Part shown: positions 48,735 to 58,024 of the stretch, piece by piece | Layout: each line of letters starts with the position of its first letter | Position numbering within the stretch: the stretch's first letter is position 1 | Source: Fischerella sp. PCC 9431 | GTDB lineage: Bacteria; Cyanobacteriota; Cyanobacteriia; Cyanobacteriales; Nostocaceae | DNA: 64,000 bases | Reading direction: 5' to 3' | Assembly: GCF_000447295.1 (NCBI RefSeq) | Contig: NZ_KE650771.1 | Location: 250,184 to 314,183, forward strand | Position numbers and translations under genes: made by a program | Notes under the pieces: generated by a model | The model's database searches: none | Told to the model about the DNA's origin: nothing | The model's input: only the letters and a program-made list of their open reading frames with translations

Positions 48735-50117
48735 TTACCCAGAAATAGCTTCTGGTGTGCGAGACTTGGCTTGACGCCGATTATTGACAACCATTTGAAT
48801 GGGGCGGTCTGGCCCTGTCACCAAACCTCGACGCTTTGGTTTGACATCAAAATTATCTACTAACGCCAATTCTAAATGTGAAAGGATCGTCGCTAGTACT
48901 AGTTTGATTTCAAATTGAGCAAAAGCATCACCAATACAGCGTTTTGCACCACCACCAAATGGTAAAAATTCGTAGGGTGAAAATTGCTTCTCTAAAAACC
49001 GTTCTGGTTGAAATTGCTTGGGTTGTGGGTATAAATCTGCACGTTGATGAGTGAGATAAATAGACCCTAAAACTCGTATACCTGGTTCTAAATCATATCC
49101 ACACAAAGTGAGAGGCTGCTTTACTACCCGTGGAAACGTAAGCATTCCCACTGGATAAATGCGTAAGCTTTCGCTACATACAGCATTCAGGTAAGGCAAT
49201 TTCAAAATAGTGCTAGAGCTAGTATGCGAGCCAGAGCGATCGCCAACGGTATCCAGTTCTTGCAATAGTTTTTCGCGTACTTCTGGGAATTTGTGAATCC
49301 AATATAATACCCAAGTCAAAGCAGTGGCGGTAGTTTCATGACCTGCTGTTAACAAAGTCATTAATTCATCACTTAACTCTGCATCTGTCATCGGTTGACC
49401 AGCTTCATCCCGTGCTGCAATCAACAAACTCAGAACATCTGTACGTGATGAGTCAGCTTGTTCTCGACGTGCTTGAATTTCTGCGTGTAGAAGTTCGTAA
49501 ACACGCGATCGCCTACGTAGGAAAGTTCCCCAAGGAGTCAACGGGCCTAAATCTTTTTGCAAGGCCGGAAAATAAATCATTAAAGCTCGTAAAGGCGAAC
49601 TCCCACCGCGATTGAGCATTAAAGTCAAAAGTTGCTCTAGTTCTTGGGCGTGGGGACTATCATACAACCCAAACACTGCTTGCATGACCACCCGCATGGT
49701 GATAGCCTGCATAGCAGAATGGACATCAAATTTTTGACCGATTTGCCACTGGCTAATAACTTCCTCTGTAACGTTGCTAATTACCTGAGCGTATGATCGC
49801 ATTCTCTCACCATGAAAAGGAGGCATCAACAACTGACGCTGACGTCGATGCACTTCACCACTCACAGTAATTACAGAATTCTTACCGAGAAAAGATTCAA
49901 ATAATGGATCGCCTGGAGCTGCAAACTCTTTTGTATCGCTAGTTAACATCTGCTGTAGCGCTTGGGGATTGCTTACCATAACTACAGGTTCTGTTAACTG
50001 TAATGTAAAGATATCCCCATAACGTTCAGCACAGTCTTCCATATAAGTCATGGGACTGTTGATCCACTGAAATATCTGTACTAGGGATGGGGTTTTTGGG
50101 CCGTTTGGTAGTTTCAT
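48735..50117 (-). CDS. Cytochrome P450 (CYP110-like)
   Basis: A 460-residue P450. The I-helix has LLTAGHETTATAL, the K-helix ESLRIYP (E-x-x-R), and the haem-binding loop is PFGGGAKRCIGDAF with the proximal Cys. The N-terminus MKLPNGPKTPSLVQIFQWI has no membrane anchor. Cyanobacterial CYP110 proteins hydroxylate fatty acids, alkanes or terpenoids. A role in lipid or secondary metabolism is likely; a link to heterocyst lipid hydroxylation is only inference. The gene is alone and convergent with the HEP island. Confidence 0.85.
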   Translation of the reverse strand: MKLPNGPKTPSLVQIFQWINSPMTYMEDCAERYGDIFTLQLTEPVVMVSNPQALQQMLTSDTKEFAAPGDPLFESFLGKNSVITVSGEVHRRQRQLLMPPFHGERMRSYAQVISNVTEEVISQWQIGQKFDVHSAMQAITMRVVMQAVFGLYDSPHAQELEQLLTLMLNRGGSSPLRALMIYFPALQKDLGPLTPWGTFLRRRSRVYELLHAEIQARREQADSSRTDVLSLLIAARDEAGQPMTDAELSDELMTLLTAGHETTATALTWVLYWIHKFPEVREKLLQELDTVGDRSGSHTSSSTILKLPYLNAVCSESLRIYPVGMLTFPRVVKQPLTLCGYDLEPGIRVLGSIYLTHQRADLYPQPKQFQPERFLEKQFSPYEFLPFGGGAKRCIGDAFAQFEIKLVLATILSHLELALVDNFDVKPKRRGLVTGPDRPIQMVVNNRRQAKSRTPEAISG

Positions 50118-50237
50118 AAGCTTATTTTGCTCGCTGTAGTGGGTCTGCTCTCTACCACTGCTATCAAGTGTAGTGAATTTATATTTGATGAGAGTTTGCT
50201 AGATTCATGTTTGTTTGCAAGCGATCGCATTCTACCA

Positions 50238-50333
50238 TTTTGGATTTTAGATTTTGGATTTTGGATTTTAGACTGGGAAATTCCTTATTCCCTATTCCCC
50301 TTTGCCCATTCCCCGTTATCCGTTATCCGTTCC
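50238..50333. repeat. Block of heptameric tandem repeats
   Basis: Five heptamers TTTTGGA/TTTTAGA at 50238-50272 and three CCGTTAT-type heptamers at 50313-50333, with degenerate CCTATTC/CCCATTC units between. The first series is the reverse complement of the TCTAAAATCCAAAA repeat found elsewhere in the window. Confidence 0.75.
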
Positions 50334-50342
50334 CTTTTAACA

Positions 50343-53237
50343 TTACTGAACCTTGAAATTCTCCACAGTTGCTTCCAATTGTTGCGAAATTCCTACGGTT
50401 TGCTGCAATGATTGAGAAATACAACGTGATGATTGACTAGTCGTTTCTGAGACTTGGGAAATTTCTGTGATTAATTTGGTTACTGCTTGCGATGTTTCGA
50501 CTTGAGAAACTGTAGCTTGGGAAATTGATTGTACTAACTCATCTATTTGATGAGAAACTGTGAGAATTTGGTTGAGGGAGGTTTTAGCATCTTCGACGAT
50601 GCGAGAGCTTTCGACTACCTGGGTTGTTCCTTGTTCCATTGCTTTGACAACTTCGTTGGTTTCCCGTTGAATATTTTCGACAATCTGCTTAATTTCTTGA
50701 GTCGCGTTAGAACAGCGTGCTGCTAACTCACCAACTTCTGTTGCAACTACCACAAAACCTCGACTTCCTTCACCAGCTCTCGCAGCTTCCAGCCCAGCGT
50801 TGACTGCTAACAAGTTGGTTTGCACAGCAATCTCGTTAATTAAGGAAACGATTCGCGAAATTTGTTCGGAAGAATCGCCAAGGCGTTTGACTTTTTTGGC
50901 TGTGTCGTCAATAGTCGATCGCAAATTAAAGATTTTTTGTACCGTCAAATCCATTGCTGTTTCGCTGTTTTGAGCAGTAGAAGAAGCTGTGTGGGCAATT
51001 TCCGCAGCTTTTTGAGCATTAATAGCAACATCTGCAATGGAAAGTGTCATCTGTTCTACACTATCGAGGATACGATTAATTTCCACTGCTTGTTTGATGG
51101 CTTCGTTAGCAAATTGGCGAATTGCACCTTCATTTTCACCAAGGGCTGCATTTACCTGAATTGCAGAGGTCTTGACTTTGGTGACTATTTGTCTAAGATT
51201 CTCAACTATGGTGTTGAAGAAGTCTGCTATTGTCCCAATTTCTCCCTGGGTAACTTCTGCATACACCGTCAAATCACCTTTGGATGCTCCTTCGATATCT
51301 CGTAGTAATTTGACAATTTGCCGCTGCAATGCTTCTTTTTGTTGACTTTGCTGGATCGCCAGCAATTCCGCACGAGAACGAGCTTGTTCAGACTGTTCCA
51401 AAACATATGCTTGTTCGAGGGCGTAACCAATGGGGATTGCAACCTGCTTAAACAAATCAATTTCTGATTCTTGCCATTGGCGAGGACTAGAACACTGATG
51501 AGCGATCAGTAAACCATATAGCTTATTATTGAGTAGTATCGGTGCGACTAAATTTGCTTGTACTTCAAAGGCTGCAAGTTGATTAATATGACATTTGGTT
51601 AAACCTGCTTCGTAAATATTTTCTATGGCTTGGACACGGCCTCTTTGATACTTGTCTATGTAATCTTGAGCAAAACAAGGATCTGCTATTTCTGCACCTA
51701 AAGCACTTGTCCATTGCTGACCCACACACTCAGCGACAATTGTTCCTACCCAATTTTCATCAAAGCGGTAAACAACAACTCGATCTACTTGAATGGCTGA
51801 TCGCATAGTTGTTACTGCTACATTCAAAATTTGTGCAGTGTTGAGTGATCCCCGAATGCGAAAGGTAATATTATTGACTTGTTTGGCGATCTTGGCTTCA
51901 TTTTCCTGCTGTTCAGCTTTTTGGGCAATTGTTTCTGCCATTTGATTAAAAGCTAAAGCTAATTGACCGATTTCGTCGTTAGTGCGAATCTTGACTCTAA
52001 TAGAGCGATCGCCATTAGTCAATTTTTGAATGGCGTATTTGATTTGTTTTATTGATTTAACGGTATTCCGCTTCAGTATATATGTCCAAATTCCAATCAC
52101 AATTAAGGCAAAAACTCCTGCTGAGGTGTATTGCAACCAGTTTTGTCTGAGTAAAGTTTGCAGTTCAACTGGTTTAGTTACCTGCATCAAAATAGCCACT
52201 GGCTCATCCGTACTTCCAGGGATATTTTCTTGATTTGTGACAGTAGTGATGTTAGGTATTGCTTTGGCTGCGATCGTGTAGGCTTGGTGATCAATTGCTA
52301 TTTGATCCGTGACAATTTCCCCTGGACGTAGTGCTGCTTTTGCAAGTACTGATTTCTCGGATAAGTTGAGATTTGGTATCGCTTCAGTTAAGCCTGTTTT
52401 ATTATTTTGTTCCAGTGTTGTAGCCAAAACAAATTCCCCTGCTCCTTTGTTTGTATAAACAGCACTGTAATTTTCATCTGTGAATGCTGAGGTTGACTGT
52501 GCATTTACCTGTTGCTCATCCATAATATCCCCAGCCACTAAAACTCCAATTACTTGATGATTTTGTGGAGATGTGACGGGAGTCAAAGTGTAGCGAATCA
52601 GAATATCTTGGTTTACTAATTCACTTTTAACCAAAGCTACCTCTGGCTTTAATTTAGACCAGTTAACAACAGCATGAGCTTGAATTTGTTGAGGATTTTT
52701 TAATACTCTGCTGACTAAGTTTTGCGGATCAAAAATTTCTCCCTGAAGATTGGAGTTGCTATGAGCAATAACTCGCCTGTCTTGATTAACTAAGCTGATA
52801 TATTCAATATTTAAATTCTCAGCTTCATTTTTGAGAATTTGCCTCACTGAGGCGTTATCATTTTGTTTGCCCTGATTCAACTGATAATCTGATAAAGAAA
52901 CTTCAGCCGCTTTAATAATAGCAGTATTATTTGCCTGAATCTGCAAATTACACGTCATCTGATTGAATTTGAGATGATAATTCAAATCTGCTATATTGAG
53001 TTCTGACTTTGCCTGTTTGAGTGATTGAGCCTGAAACTTTTGATTGATAATTACAGTCGAGCTAATACCTAACCCAACAATCAGAATTAATTGAGACAAA
53101 ATTAAAACTGTCAGGTTATTGCTGCTAATTGGGAAACTGACAAACCTCCGCCATAAAAATTTTTGTAATTTTGGAGTTGATGTTGTTTGTGTGTGTCTAA
53201 AAATATGTTGATAATTACTGCGATGACTTTTAAGCAT
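50343..53237 (-). CDS. Methyl-accepting chemotaxis protein with Cache-like, HAMP, DXCF-type GAF and MCP signalling domains (PixJ-like)
   Basis: A 964-residue chemoreceptor. A transmembrane helix at about 40-62 and another at about 368-390 enclose a periplasmic Cache-like sensor. HAMP follows (about 390-445), then a GAF domain (about 470-610). The GAF has ADPCF with Cys521 and LTKCH with Cys549; the 28-residue spacing and both motifs match the two bilin-attaching cysteines of DXCF cyanobacteriochromes such as TePixJ. The MCP domain (about 690-960) has the conserved tip QTNLLAVNAGLEAARAGE. It may sense light and a periplasmic signal to control motility, for example of hormogonia. No che or pix genes lie beside it. 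Confidence 0.87.
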   Translation of the reverse strand: MLKSHRSNYQHIFRHTQTTSTPKLQKFLWRRFVSFPISSNNLTVLILSQLILIVGLGISSTVIINQKFQAQSLKQAKSELNIADLNYHLKFNQMTCNLQIQANNTAIIKAAEVSLSDYQLNQGKQNDNASVRQILKNEAENLNIEYISLVNQDRRVIAHSNSNLQGEIFDPQNLVSRVLKNPQQIQAHAVVNWSKLKPEVALVKSELVNQDILIRYTLTPVTSPQNHQVIGVLVAGDIMDEQQVNAQSTSAFTDENYSAVYTNKGAGEFVLATTLEQNNKTGLTEAIPNLNLSEKSVLAKAALRPGEIVTDQIAIDHQAYTIAAKAIPNITTVTNQENIPGSTDEPVAILMQVTKPVELQTLLRQNWLQYTSAGVFALIVIGIWTYILKRNTVKSIKQIKYAIQKLTNGDRSIRVKIRTNDEIGQLALAFNQMAETIAQKAEQQENEAKIAKQVNNITFRIRGSLNTAQILNVAVTTMRSAIQVDRVVVYRFDENWVGTIVAECVGQQWTSALGAEIADPCFAQDYIDKYQRGRVQAIENIYEAGLTKCHINQLAAFEVQANLVAPILLNNKLYGLLIAHQCSSPRQWQESEIDLFKQVAIPIGYALEQAYVLEQSEQARSRAELLAIQQSQQKEALQRQIVKLLRDIEGASKGDLTVYAEVTQGEIGTIADFFNTIVENLRQIVTKVKTSAIQVNAALGENEGAIRQFANEAIKQAVEINRILDSVEQMTLSIADVAINAQKAAEIAHTASSTAQNSETAMDLTVQKIFNLRSTIDDTAKKVKRLGDSSEQISRIVSLINEIAVQTNLLAVNAGLEAARAGEGSRGFVVVATEVGELAARCSNATQEIKQIVENIQRETNEVVKAMEQGTTQVVESSRIVEDAKTSLNQILTVSHQIDELVQSISQATVSQVETSQAVTKLITEISQVSETTSQSSRCISQSLQQTVGISQQLEATVENFKVQ

Positions 53238-54166
53238 TACTCGTGTGTTCCAATTAAAATGAAATACCTCATGTTGTTGAAAACAAGCTTTCTACATCAC
53301 TAATATTTCAGATGTGATGTTTTCTCATTTTCAAAATGAATAATTCATAAAATGCGCGATTTATTGTACTCATTTTTATGAATACAGAAACAGAATCTGT
53401 TTGATTTTGTGCGTATGAATTTGATAAAACTGGACAAATAATAGATAGATGCAACACTAACTACAATATTTCAGAAAATTAAGCTGCATCCTACTATTCT
53501 CAGCTAAGGGTATAGAGCAATATGGTTTAGTTAAGGTGAATTGTAGGTTGCTTTTGCCAAAGCCTGAACCCAACTTACGCAATTTAAGGTTTTTGGCTCT
53601 AACACTAAACACATTGGATTATAAAGAATAAGTCCCAAATTTTCGATTTGAACCACAAAATCTCACACTAACTCCTAAAATCTATGTCTACCCTTAAGAA
53701 ATTTTTTGTCCAGTCACAATTATTCAAATAATACTTGGGGGAAACACACTATAAATTAAAAAGTAGGAGCACCCAGTTATGGTATTCTTTAGCTTAGTAA
53801 GTTTTTATCTTGCCTTGAAGAATTAATATCATTTTACATCGAGTATTAATCTTAAGGTATTTTGGAAAAATTTTCCAACTATTTTTCAGAATTATCCGTC
53901 TTCAATAATTCAATATCAAGTTCTTACATAGTCAAATATATTACTTATTAACAATCAGCGTACTAGCCTGTTAACATCTGAGAACAGGGATAATTGTTGA
54001 GGCAACGGACACGGTAGTACAGTAACTATAATAATGCTTTTAACTGGTTAAAACTGATTTTAGTATTAAGCTGGAACTTTAGTTCACGGTTTGATACAAG
54101 ATATAAATCTAGAAATCTTTTTTGGTTTTCATACATAAAATCGAAAGCTACTATACACAAGTCTGC

Positions 54167-54271
54167 TTAGACTATGATGTCATAGGTTTCTTCGTCAAGC
54201 AAAAAATGTAGTCTCTTTTCTACATAACCAACTCTATTGGTCACAATAATGGCTACATTTTTATTCCACAT
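54167..54271 (-). CDS. Possible small protein (34 aa)
   Basis: ATG at 54271 with an AG-rich stretch upstream (AGAGG, about 16-20 bases before it, and AGGA immediately before the start); the product begins MWNKNVAIIVTNRVGYVEKR and ends ETYDIIV. It reads like protein (mixed hydrophobic and charged) rather than random AT-rich translation. No family recognised. It may be a small gene or the remnant of a larger one. Confidence 0.3.
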   Translation of the reverse strand: MWNKNVAIIVTNRVGYVEKRLHFLLDEETYDIIV

Positions 54272-54687
54272 TCCTAATTCACCTCTACTCTGAGTTGAAA
54301 CCGCATCATAATAATGTCCGAAGACTTATCATCTGGGTTGATAAGGGGATGTGGAAACACAAAGATATGGTGATGCAGTGAATCTATTTGATGATAAGCA
54401 AGTAGGCGGATATGATATCAGGAGATGCGAAAAATCCCATAATACCAATTCGCAATTAAGCAATCTAGCTCCCATAATGTTTTCATCAATTCCATGTGTT
54501 GTCTAATTTTGCAGAATTGGTATAAGTGACAGAACACTAATTCGTAAGTCAAAATTAACAATGCTGATTATGGACTTTTTGTCAATACTGTTTTGTAGCT
54601 TTTATTATATACGTAAGTGTATTTAATTTTTACAACAGATGTTATAGATACCAGAACTCAAATAAAATAGTTATGAGAAAATGAAAA

Positions 54688-54738
54688 CCTCACCCCTTCT
54701 CCTTACTAAGGAGAGATTTATCCGAGAGGACAGGGTGA
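54688..54738. repeat. Palindromic intergenic element
   Basis: An inner hairpin TCTCCTTA/TAAGGAGA (54698-54705 and 54707-54714) lies inside outer arms TCACCC (54690-54695) and GGGTGA (54733-54738). It resembles repeated 'CACCCC...CTCCTT...AAGGAG' elements of filamentous cyanobacteria. It ends about 30 bp before the next start codon. Confidence 0.5.
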
Positions 54739-54769
54739 AGTTACTTTCAAACCACTTGCTCAATTAAGT

Positions 54770-57352
54770 TTGAACTCAACGAAGGTCACAGGCGATCGCT
54801 TCTCAAAACAAACCGAGTTACTGAATCGGGGGTTAGCAGTGCAACAGGAAAACATCCAAGAATTTAGTTCTCATCATCAATCTACTGTGAAACTGAGTTG
54901 GGTTCACCAAGATTTAGCACATTTGCGACCTTTTATTCGCAGCACCATCAAATTATTCAAATTAGGCGAAAAAGCTAGTAACCCGGAAACTTTAGTACAA
55001 GAAGTGCTAGCGTGGACAAGCGCCCAACCTTTTCTGACGCAAAAGGTTTGTCAATTGCTGTGTGGTTATGAAACTTTTATTGCTGCTGGTGAAGAAGCAG
55101 ATGTAGTTGAGCAGTTAATCCAGAATTACTTAATTGCAGATTGGAAAAATCAAGTAGCTGCTGAACATTTACAGACAATTCACGATGGCTTAGTTGCTAA
55201 TCAAAAATATAATTCGATCTGGTTGTTGCGATTGTATCAGCAAATTTTGCAAGAAGGAGAATTACTATTTCACGATAGTCCAGTTCAAACAGAATTATTG
55301 AATTTAGGATTAGTAGTTAAACAAGACAATAAATTAAGAATATCAAATCGCATTTACCTATCTATTTTTAATTTGAATTGGGTCGAGCAAGAGTTAGGAC
55401 GTTTACGACCCATAATTCACAACACTACTAAATTATTTAAACTAGATCAAAAAGCTACTCATCCAGATATTGTACTAGAGCAAGTATTGTTTTGGACAGG
55501 CGCTCAGTCTTTTTTGACCCAAAAAGTCTGCCAATTACTCTGTGATTATGAAAATTTTATTGCAGCTGGTAGAGAAGCAGCCATAGTTGAGCAGTTAGTG
55601 CAAACTCGTTTGATCGCAAATTGGGAAACTCAAATAGCTGCTGAACATTTGCAAGCAATTCAACAAAGTCTGGTCAAAAACCAATTCTGCAATCCTGTAC
55701 AATTGCTAAGGCTGTATCAGCAAATTTTGCAACAAGAAGAATTACCGTCTCAAGACAATCCACTGGAAACAGAGTTATTGAATATAGGATTGGTAGTTAA
55801 ACAGGAAAATAAATTAAAAGTAGCCAACAGGATTTATCAATCTGTTTTTAATTTTAATTGGATCAATCAAGAATTAGAGCAATTACAACCTTTGATCCAA
55901 AATACAATTAAAATTTTTAATTTAAAGGAGAAAGCTAGTAACCCAGAAATATTAGTGCAAGAAGTGCTGAGGTGGACAGCTTCGGAGCCTTTTTTGACTA
56001 AAAAGGTTTGTCAATTATTATGTGAACATACAACTTTTATTGCTGCTGGTGAAGAAGCATTTACAGTCCAGCAATTAGTACAAACTCGTTTGATCACAAA
56101 TTGGGAAACTCAGATAGCTGCTGAACATTTACAAACAATTTCTGACAATTTAGTCAGAAATCAAAAAATTAATCCAATATGGTTATTGAGATTGTATCAG
56201 CAAATCTTGCAACAAGAAGAGTCCTCATTTCAAGATGATGTAGTCGAAATAGAGTTATTGAATATAGGATTAGTAGTTAAACAAGAAAATAAATTAAAAG
56301 TAGCTAACCGGATTTATCAATCTGTTTTTGATTTAAGCTGGGTTGATCAAGAGTTAGCAAATATACTTGAGGTTCCACCTGCTATTAACCCTAGAATTTC
56401 TTCTAAAACATTATTTCCTGCATTTGCTATACAGGAAGCCAGGAATTGGATTTCTCATCCCAGAAGCGTCATTTTGAGAATCATTTGGTTATTACTAGCA
56501 ATAGCTGGATTTAGCGCTCTTTGCTTCAATATTTATAAAAATATAGAGGTAAATATTATTTTTAAAGAAGGTAATGAACTTTTTAATCAAGGAGAATATA
56601 AAAAGGCGATCGCCAAATATGACAAACTTCTCAACATCGATAGCAACTACTATCAAGCTTGGACTAACAGAGGTTATGCACTCGCTGGTTTACAAGAATA
56701 TAACAAGATGTTGGAGTCTTGCTCTACAGCTACAATTATAGAACCAAAAGCAGTCTATGCTTGGAACTGTCAAGGAGAAGCATTATATAACCTCCAACAA
56801 TACTATGAGGCTATTTCCGCTTTTGATTCAGCCCTGACTCTTGACACAAAAGATCCTGTATTTTGGATTAATAAAACTGAATCATTATTAGCATTAAAAC
56901 AATCTGACACAGCACTCATCACAATTGATGAAGCAATTCACCTGCTGCAACAAAAGCAAAAACTTCATCCCCAAGAAAATATTACTAGAGAATTAGCAAT
57001 TGCTTTTAGTCATAAAGGTAAGGTGTTATGGCAAAAGAAACAATATGAAGAAGCACTTACTGCTTTTGATCAGGCTTTAGTCAACGATCCAAAATATTTT
57101 ACTGCTTTGCGGGGGCGCGGTTTAGCCTTCCAAGGTTTAAAGCAGTATAAACAAGCGATCGCTCAATTTCAAGAAATCTTAAGTCAATCTAGTCTCACCG
57201 ATGCTCAAAAAGCAGAAACTTTGTACTATATGGGAACAACTTACTGTCAATCTTCCCAAGCTGATGAAGGTCTTGCTGCTCTTGAAACAGCTCTCAAACT
57301 CAAGCCAGATTACCAAGCAGCAGAGCAAGCAAAAATCAAATGTACTCTATAA
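54770..57352 (+). CDS. Membrane protein with three about-160-residue repeats and C-terminal TPRs
   Basis: An 860-residue protein starting at TTG 54770; no ATG is available near the start, and a stop lies at 54707-54709 in the same frame. The N-terminal half has three tandem repeats of about 160 residues, each with LTQKVCQLL-like, WETQIAAEHLQ, LLRLYQQILQ and GLVVKQENKLKVANRIYQSVF-like segments. Such units occur in large cyanobacterial signalling proteins; their function is unknown. A transmembrane helix at about 566-588 follows, then TPR repeats (about 597-855). The family is not named; the C-terminus suggests protein-protein contacts. Confidence 0.7.
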   Translation: MNSTKVTGDRFSKQTELLNRGLAVQQENIQEFSSHHQSTVKLSWVHQDLAHLRPFIRSTIKLFKLGEKASNPETLVQEVLAWTSAQPFLTQKVCQLLCGYETFIAAGEEADVVEQLIQNYLIADWKNQVAAEHLQTIHDGLVANQKYNSIWLLRLYQQILQEGELLFHDSPVQTELLNLGLVVKQDNKLRISNRIYLSIFNLNWVEQELGRLRPIIHNTTKLFKLDQKATHPDIVLEQVLFWTGAQSFLTQKVCQLLCDYENFIAAGREAAIVEQLVQTRLIANWETQIAAEHLQAIQQSLVKNQFCNPVQLLRLYQQILQQEELPSQDNPLETELLNIGLVVKQENKLKVANRIYQSVFNFNWINQELEQLQPLIQNTIKIFNLKEKASNPEILVQEVLRWTASEPFLTKKVCQLLCEHTTFIAAGEEAFTVQQLVQTRLITNWETQIAAEHLQTISDNLVRNQKINPIWLLRLYQQILQQEESSFQDDVVEIELLNIGLVVKQENKLKVANRIYQSVFDLSWVDQELANILEVPPAINPRISSKTLFPAFAIQEARNWISHPRSVILRIIWLLLAIAGFSALCFNIYKNIEVNIIFKEGNELFNQGEYKKAIAKYDKLLNIDSNYYQAWTNRGYALAGLQEYNKMLESCSTATIIEPKAVYAWNCQGEALYNLQQYYEAISAFDSALTLDTKDPVFWINKTESLLALKQSDTALITIDEAIHLLQQKQKLHPQENITRELAIAFSHKGKVLWQKKQYEEALTAFDQALVNDPKYFTALRGRGLAFQGLKQYKQAIAQFQEILSQSSLTDAQKAETLYYMGTTYCQSSQADEGLAALETALKLKPDYQAAEQAKIKCTL

Positions 57353-57359
57353 CCCTAAA

Positions 57360-57887
57360 TTATTTCCATGGCCACCACGAAGGCTTGATATCAGAATACA
57401 TTTTACCAACCGTCCTCGAATCAGGGGGTTGTGATTGCTTAAAATCACTACCAAGCATCTGGTACAAAGCTTGAGAAGAATTGACCTTTTCATCAAGGCT
57501 AAATAATACCTGGGCGCTGTAATGGTTGCAACCAATACCTCTGCGTTCTACAGCGCAAACCACAGGTTGAGAATTCGATTTGTCGTTGGTCAGGTATTTG
57601 GCACGCCCTGTTTGATATAGTGCTTGCAAAGTCTGAGCTGTTTTCTCACAGTTTTGCACCGCAGCTTGAGATGAAAAATATTCAGGTAGGAAACTCAGGA
57701 TTGTTAAATCTTTCGCACTTTTTTGCTCGGAAAAGCTAGCAACCACCGTCGGTGTAGCAGTATCTGTCTTACACCTAACCTTCATGGTAGATGCAACTTT
57801 GCTGGATTGAGCAACGACTGCTAGTGCAGGAGACGCCAGTATAGAACTCATCCCCAATATAGTCAGCCAGTATAGGCGTTTGTTCAT
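57360..57887 (-). CDS. COP23 domain protein, secreted
   Basis: A 175-residue protein. A signal peptide (about 1-24, ending ALAVVA) is followed by a COP23-like domain with paired cysteines (RCKTDTATPTVVASF, QNCEKTAQTLQALYQTG and later CAVERRGIGCN). COP23 was named for a circadian-oscillating polypeptide of cyanobacteria and is widespread in them; its function is unknown. The gene converges with the TPR protein, only 7 bp apart at the 3' ends. Confidence 0.75.
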   Translation of the reverse strand: MNKRLYWLTILGMSSILASPALAVVAQSSKVASTMKVRCKTDTATPTVVASFSEQKSAKDLTILSFLPEYFSSQAAVQNCEKTAQTLQALYQTGRAKYLTNDKSNSQPVVCAVERRGIGCNHYSAQVLFSLDEKVNSSQALYQMLGSDFKQSQPPDSRTVGKMYSDIKPSWWPWK

Positions 57888-58024
57888 AAAGCAGCTTCCT
57901 TAAATGTTGACTAAAAATTTAGTCTCAATATACTATTTTTTAGTTAATTTTACTTAAGTAATACATAAAAAGTGAACTAAAATCAGTTTCAATTATCTTC
58001 TATCTGTTAATTTTATTTTTAAAG

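Larger units (their letters stand above)
53238..54769. other. Long intergenic region
   Basis: About 1.5 kb, AT-rich. It contains a small frame at 54167-54271 (listed separately), an ATACCAATTC/GAATTGGTAT inverted repeat at 54443-54452 and 54514-54523, and a hairpin element near 54688-54738. No tRNA or other RNA gene was recognised. Confidence 0.45.

Noticed and set aside
50127..50411. 94-codon frame upstream of the chemoreceptor 3' end
   Set aside because: It translates a block of heptameric tandem repeats and runs into the opposite gene.
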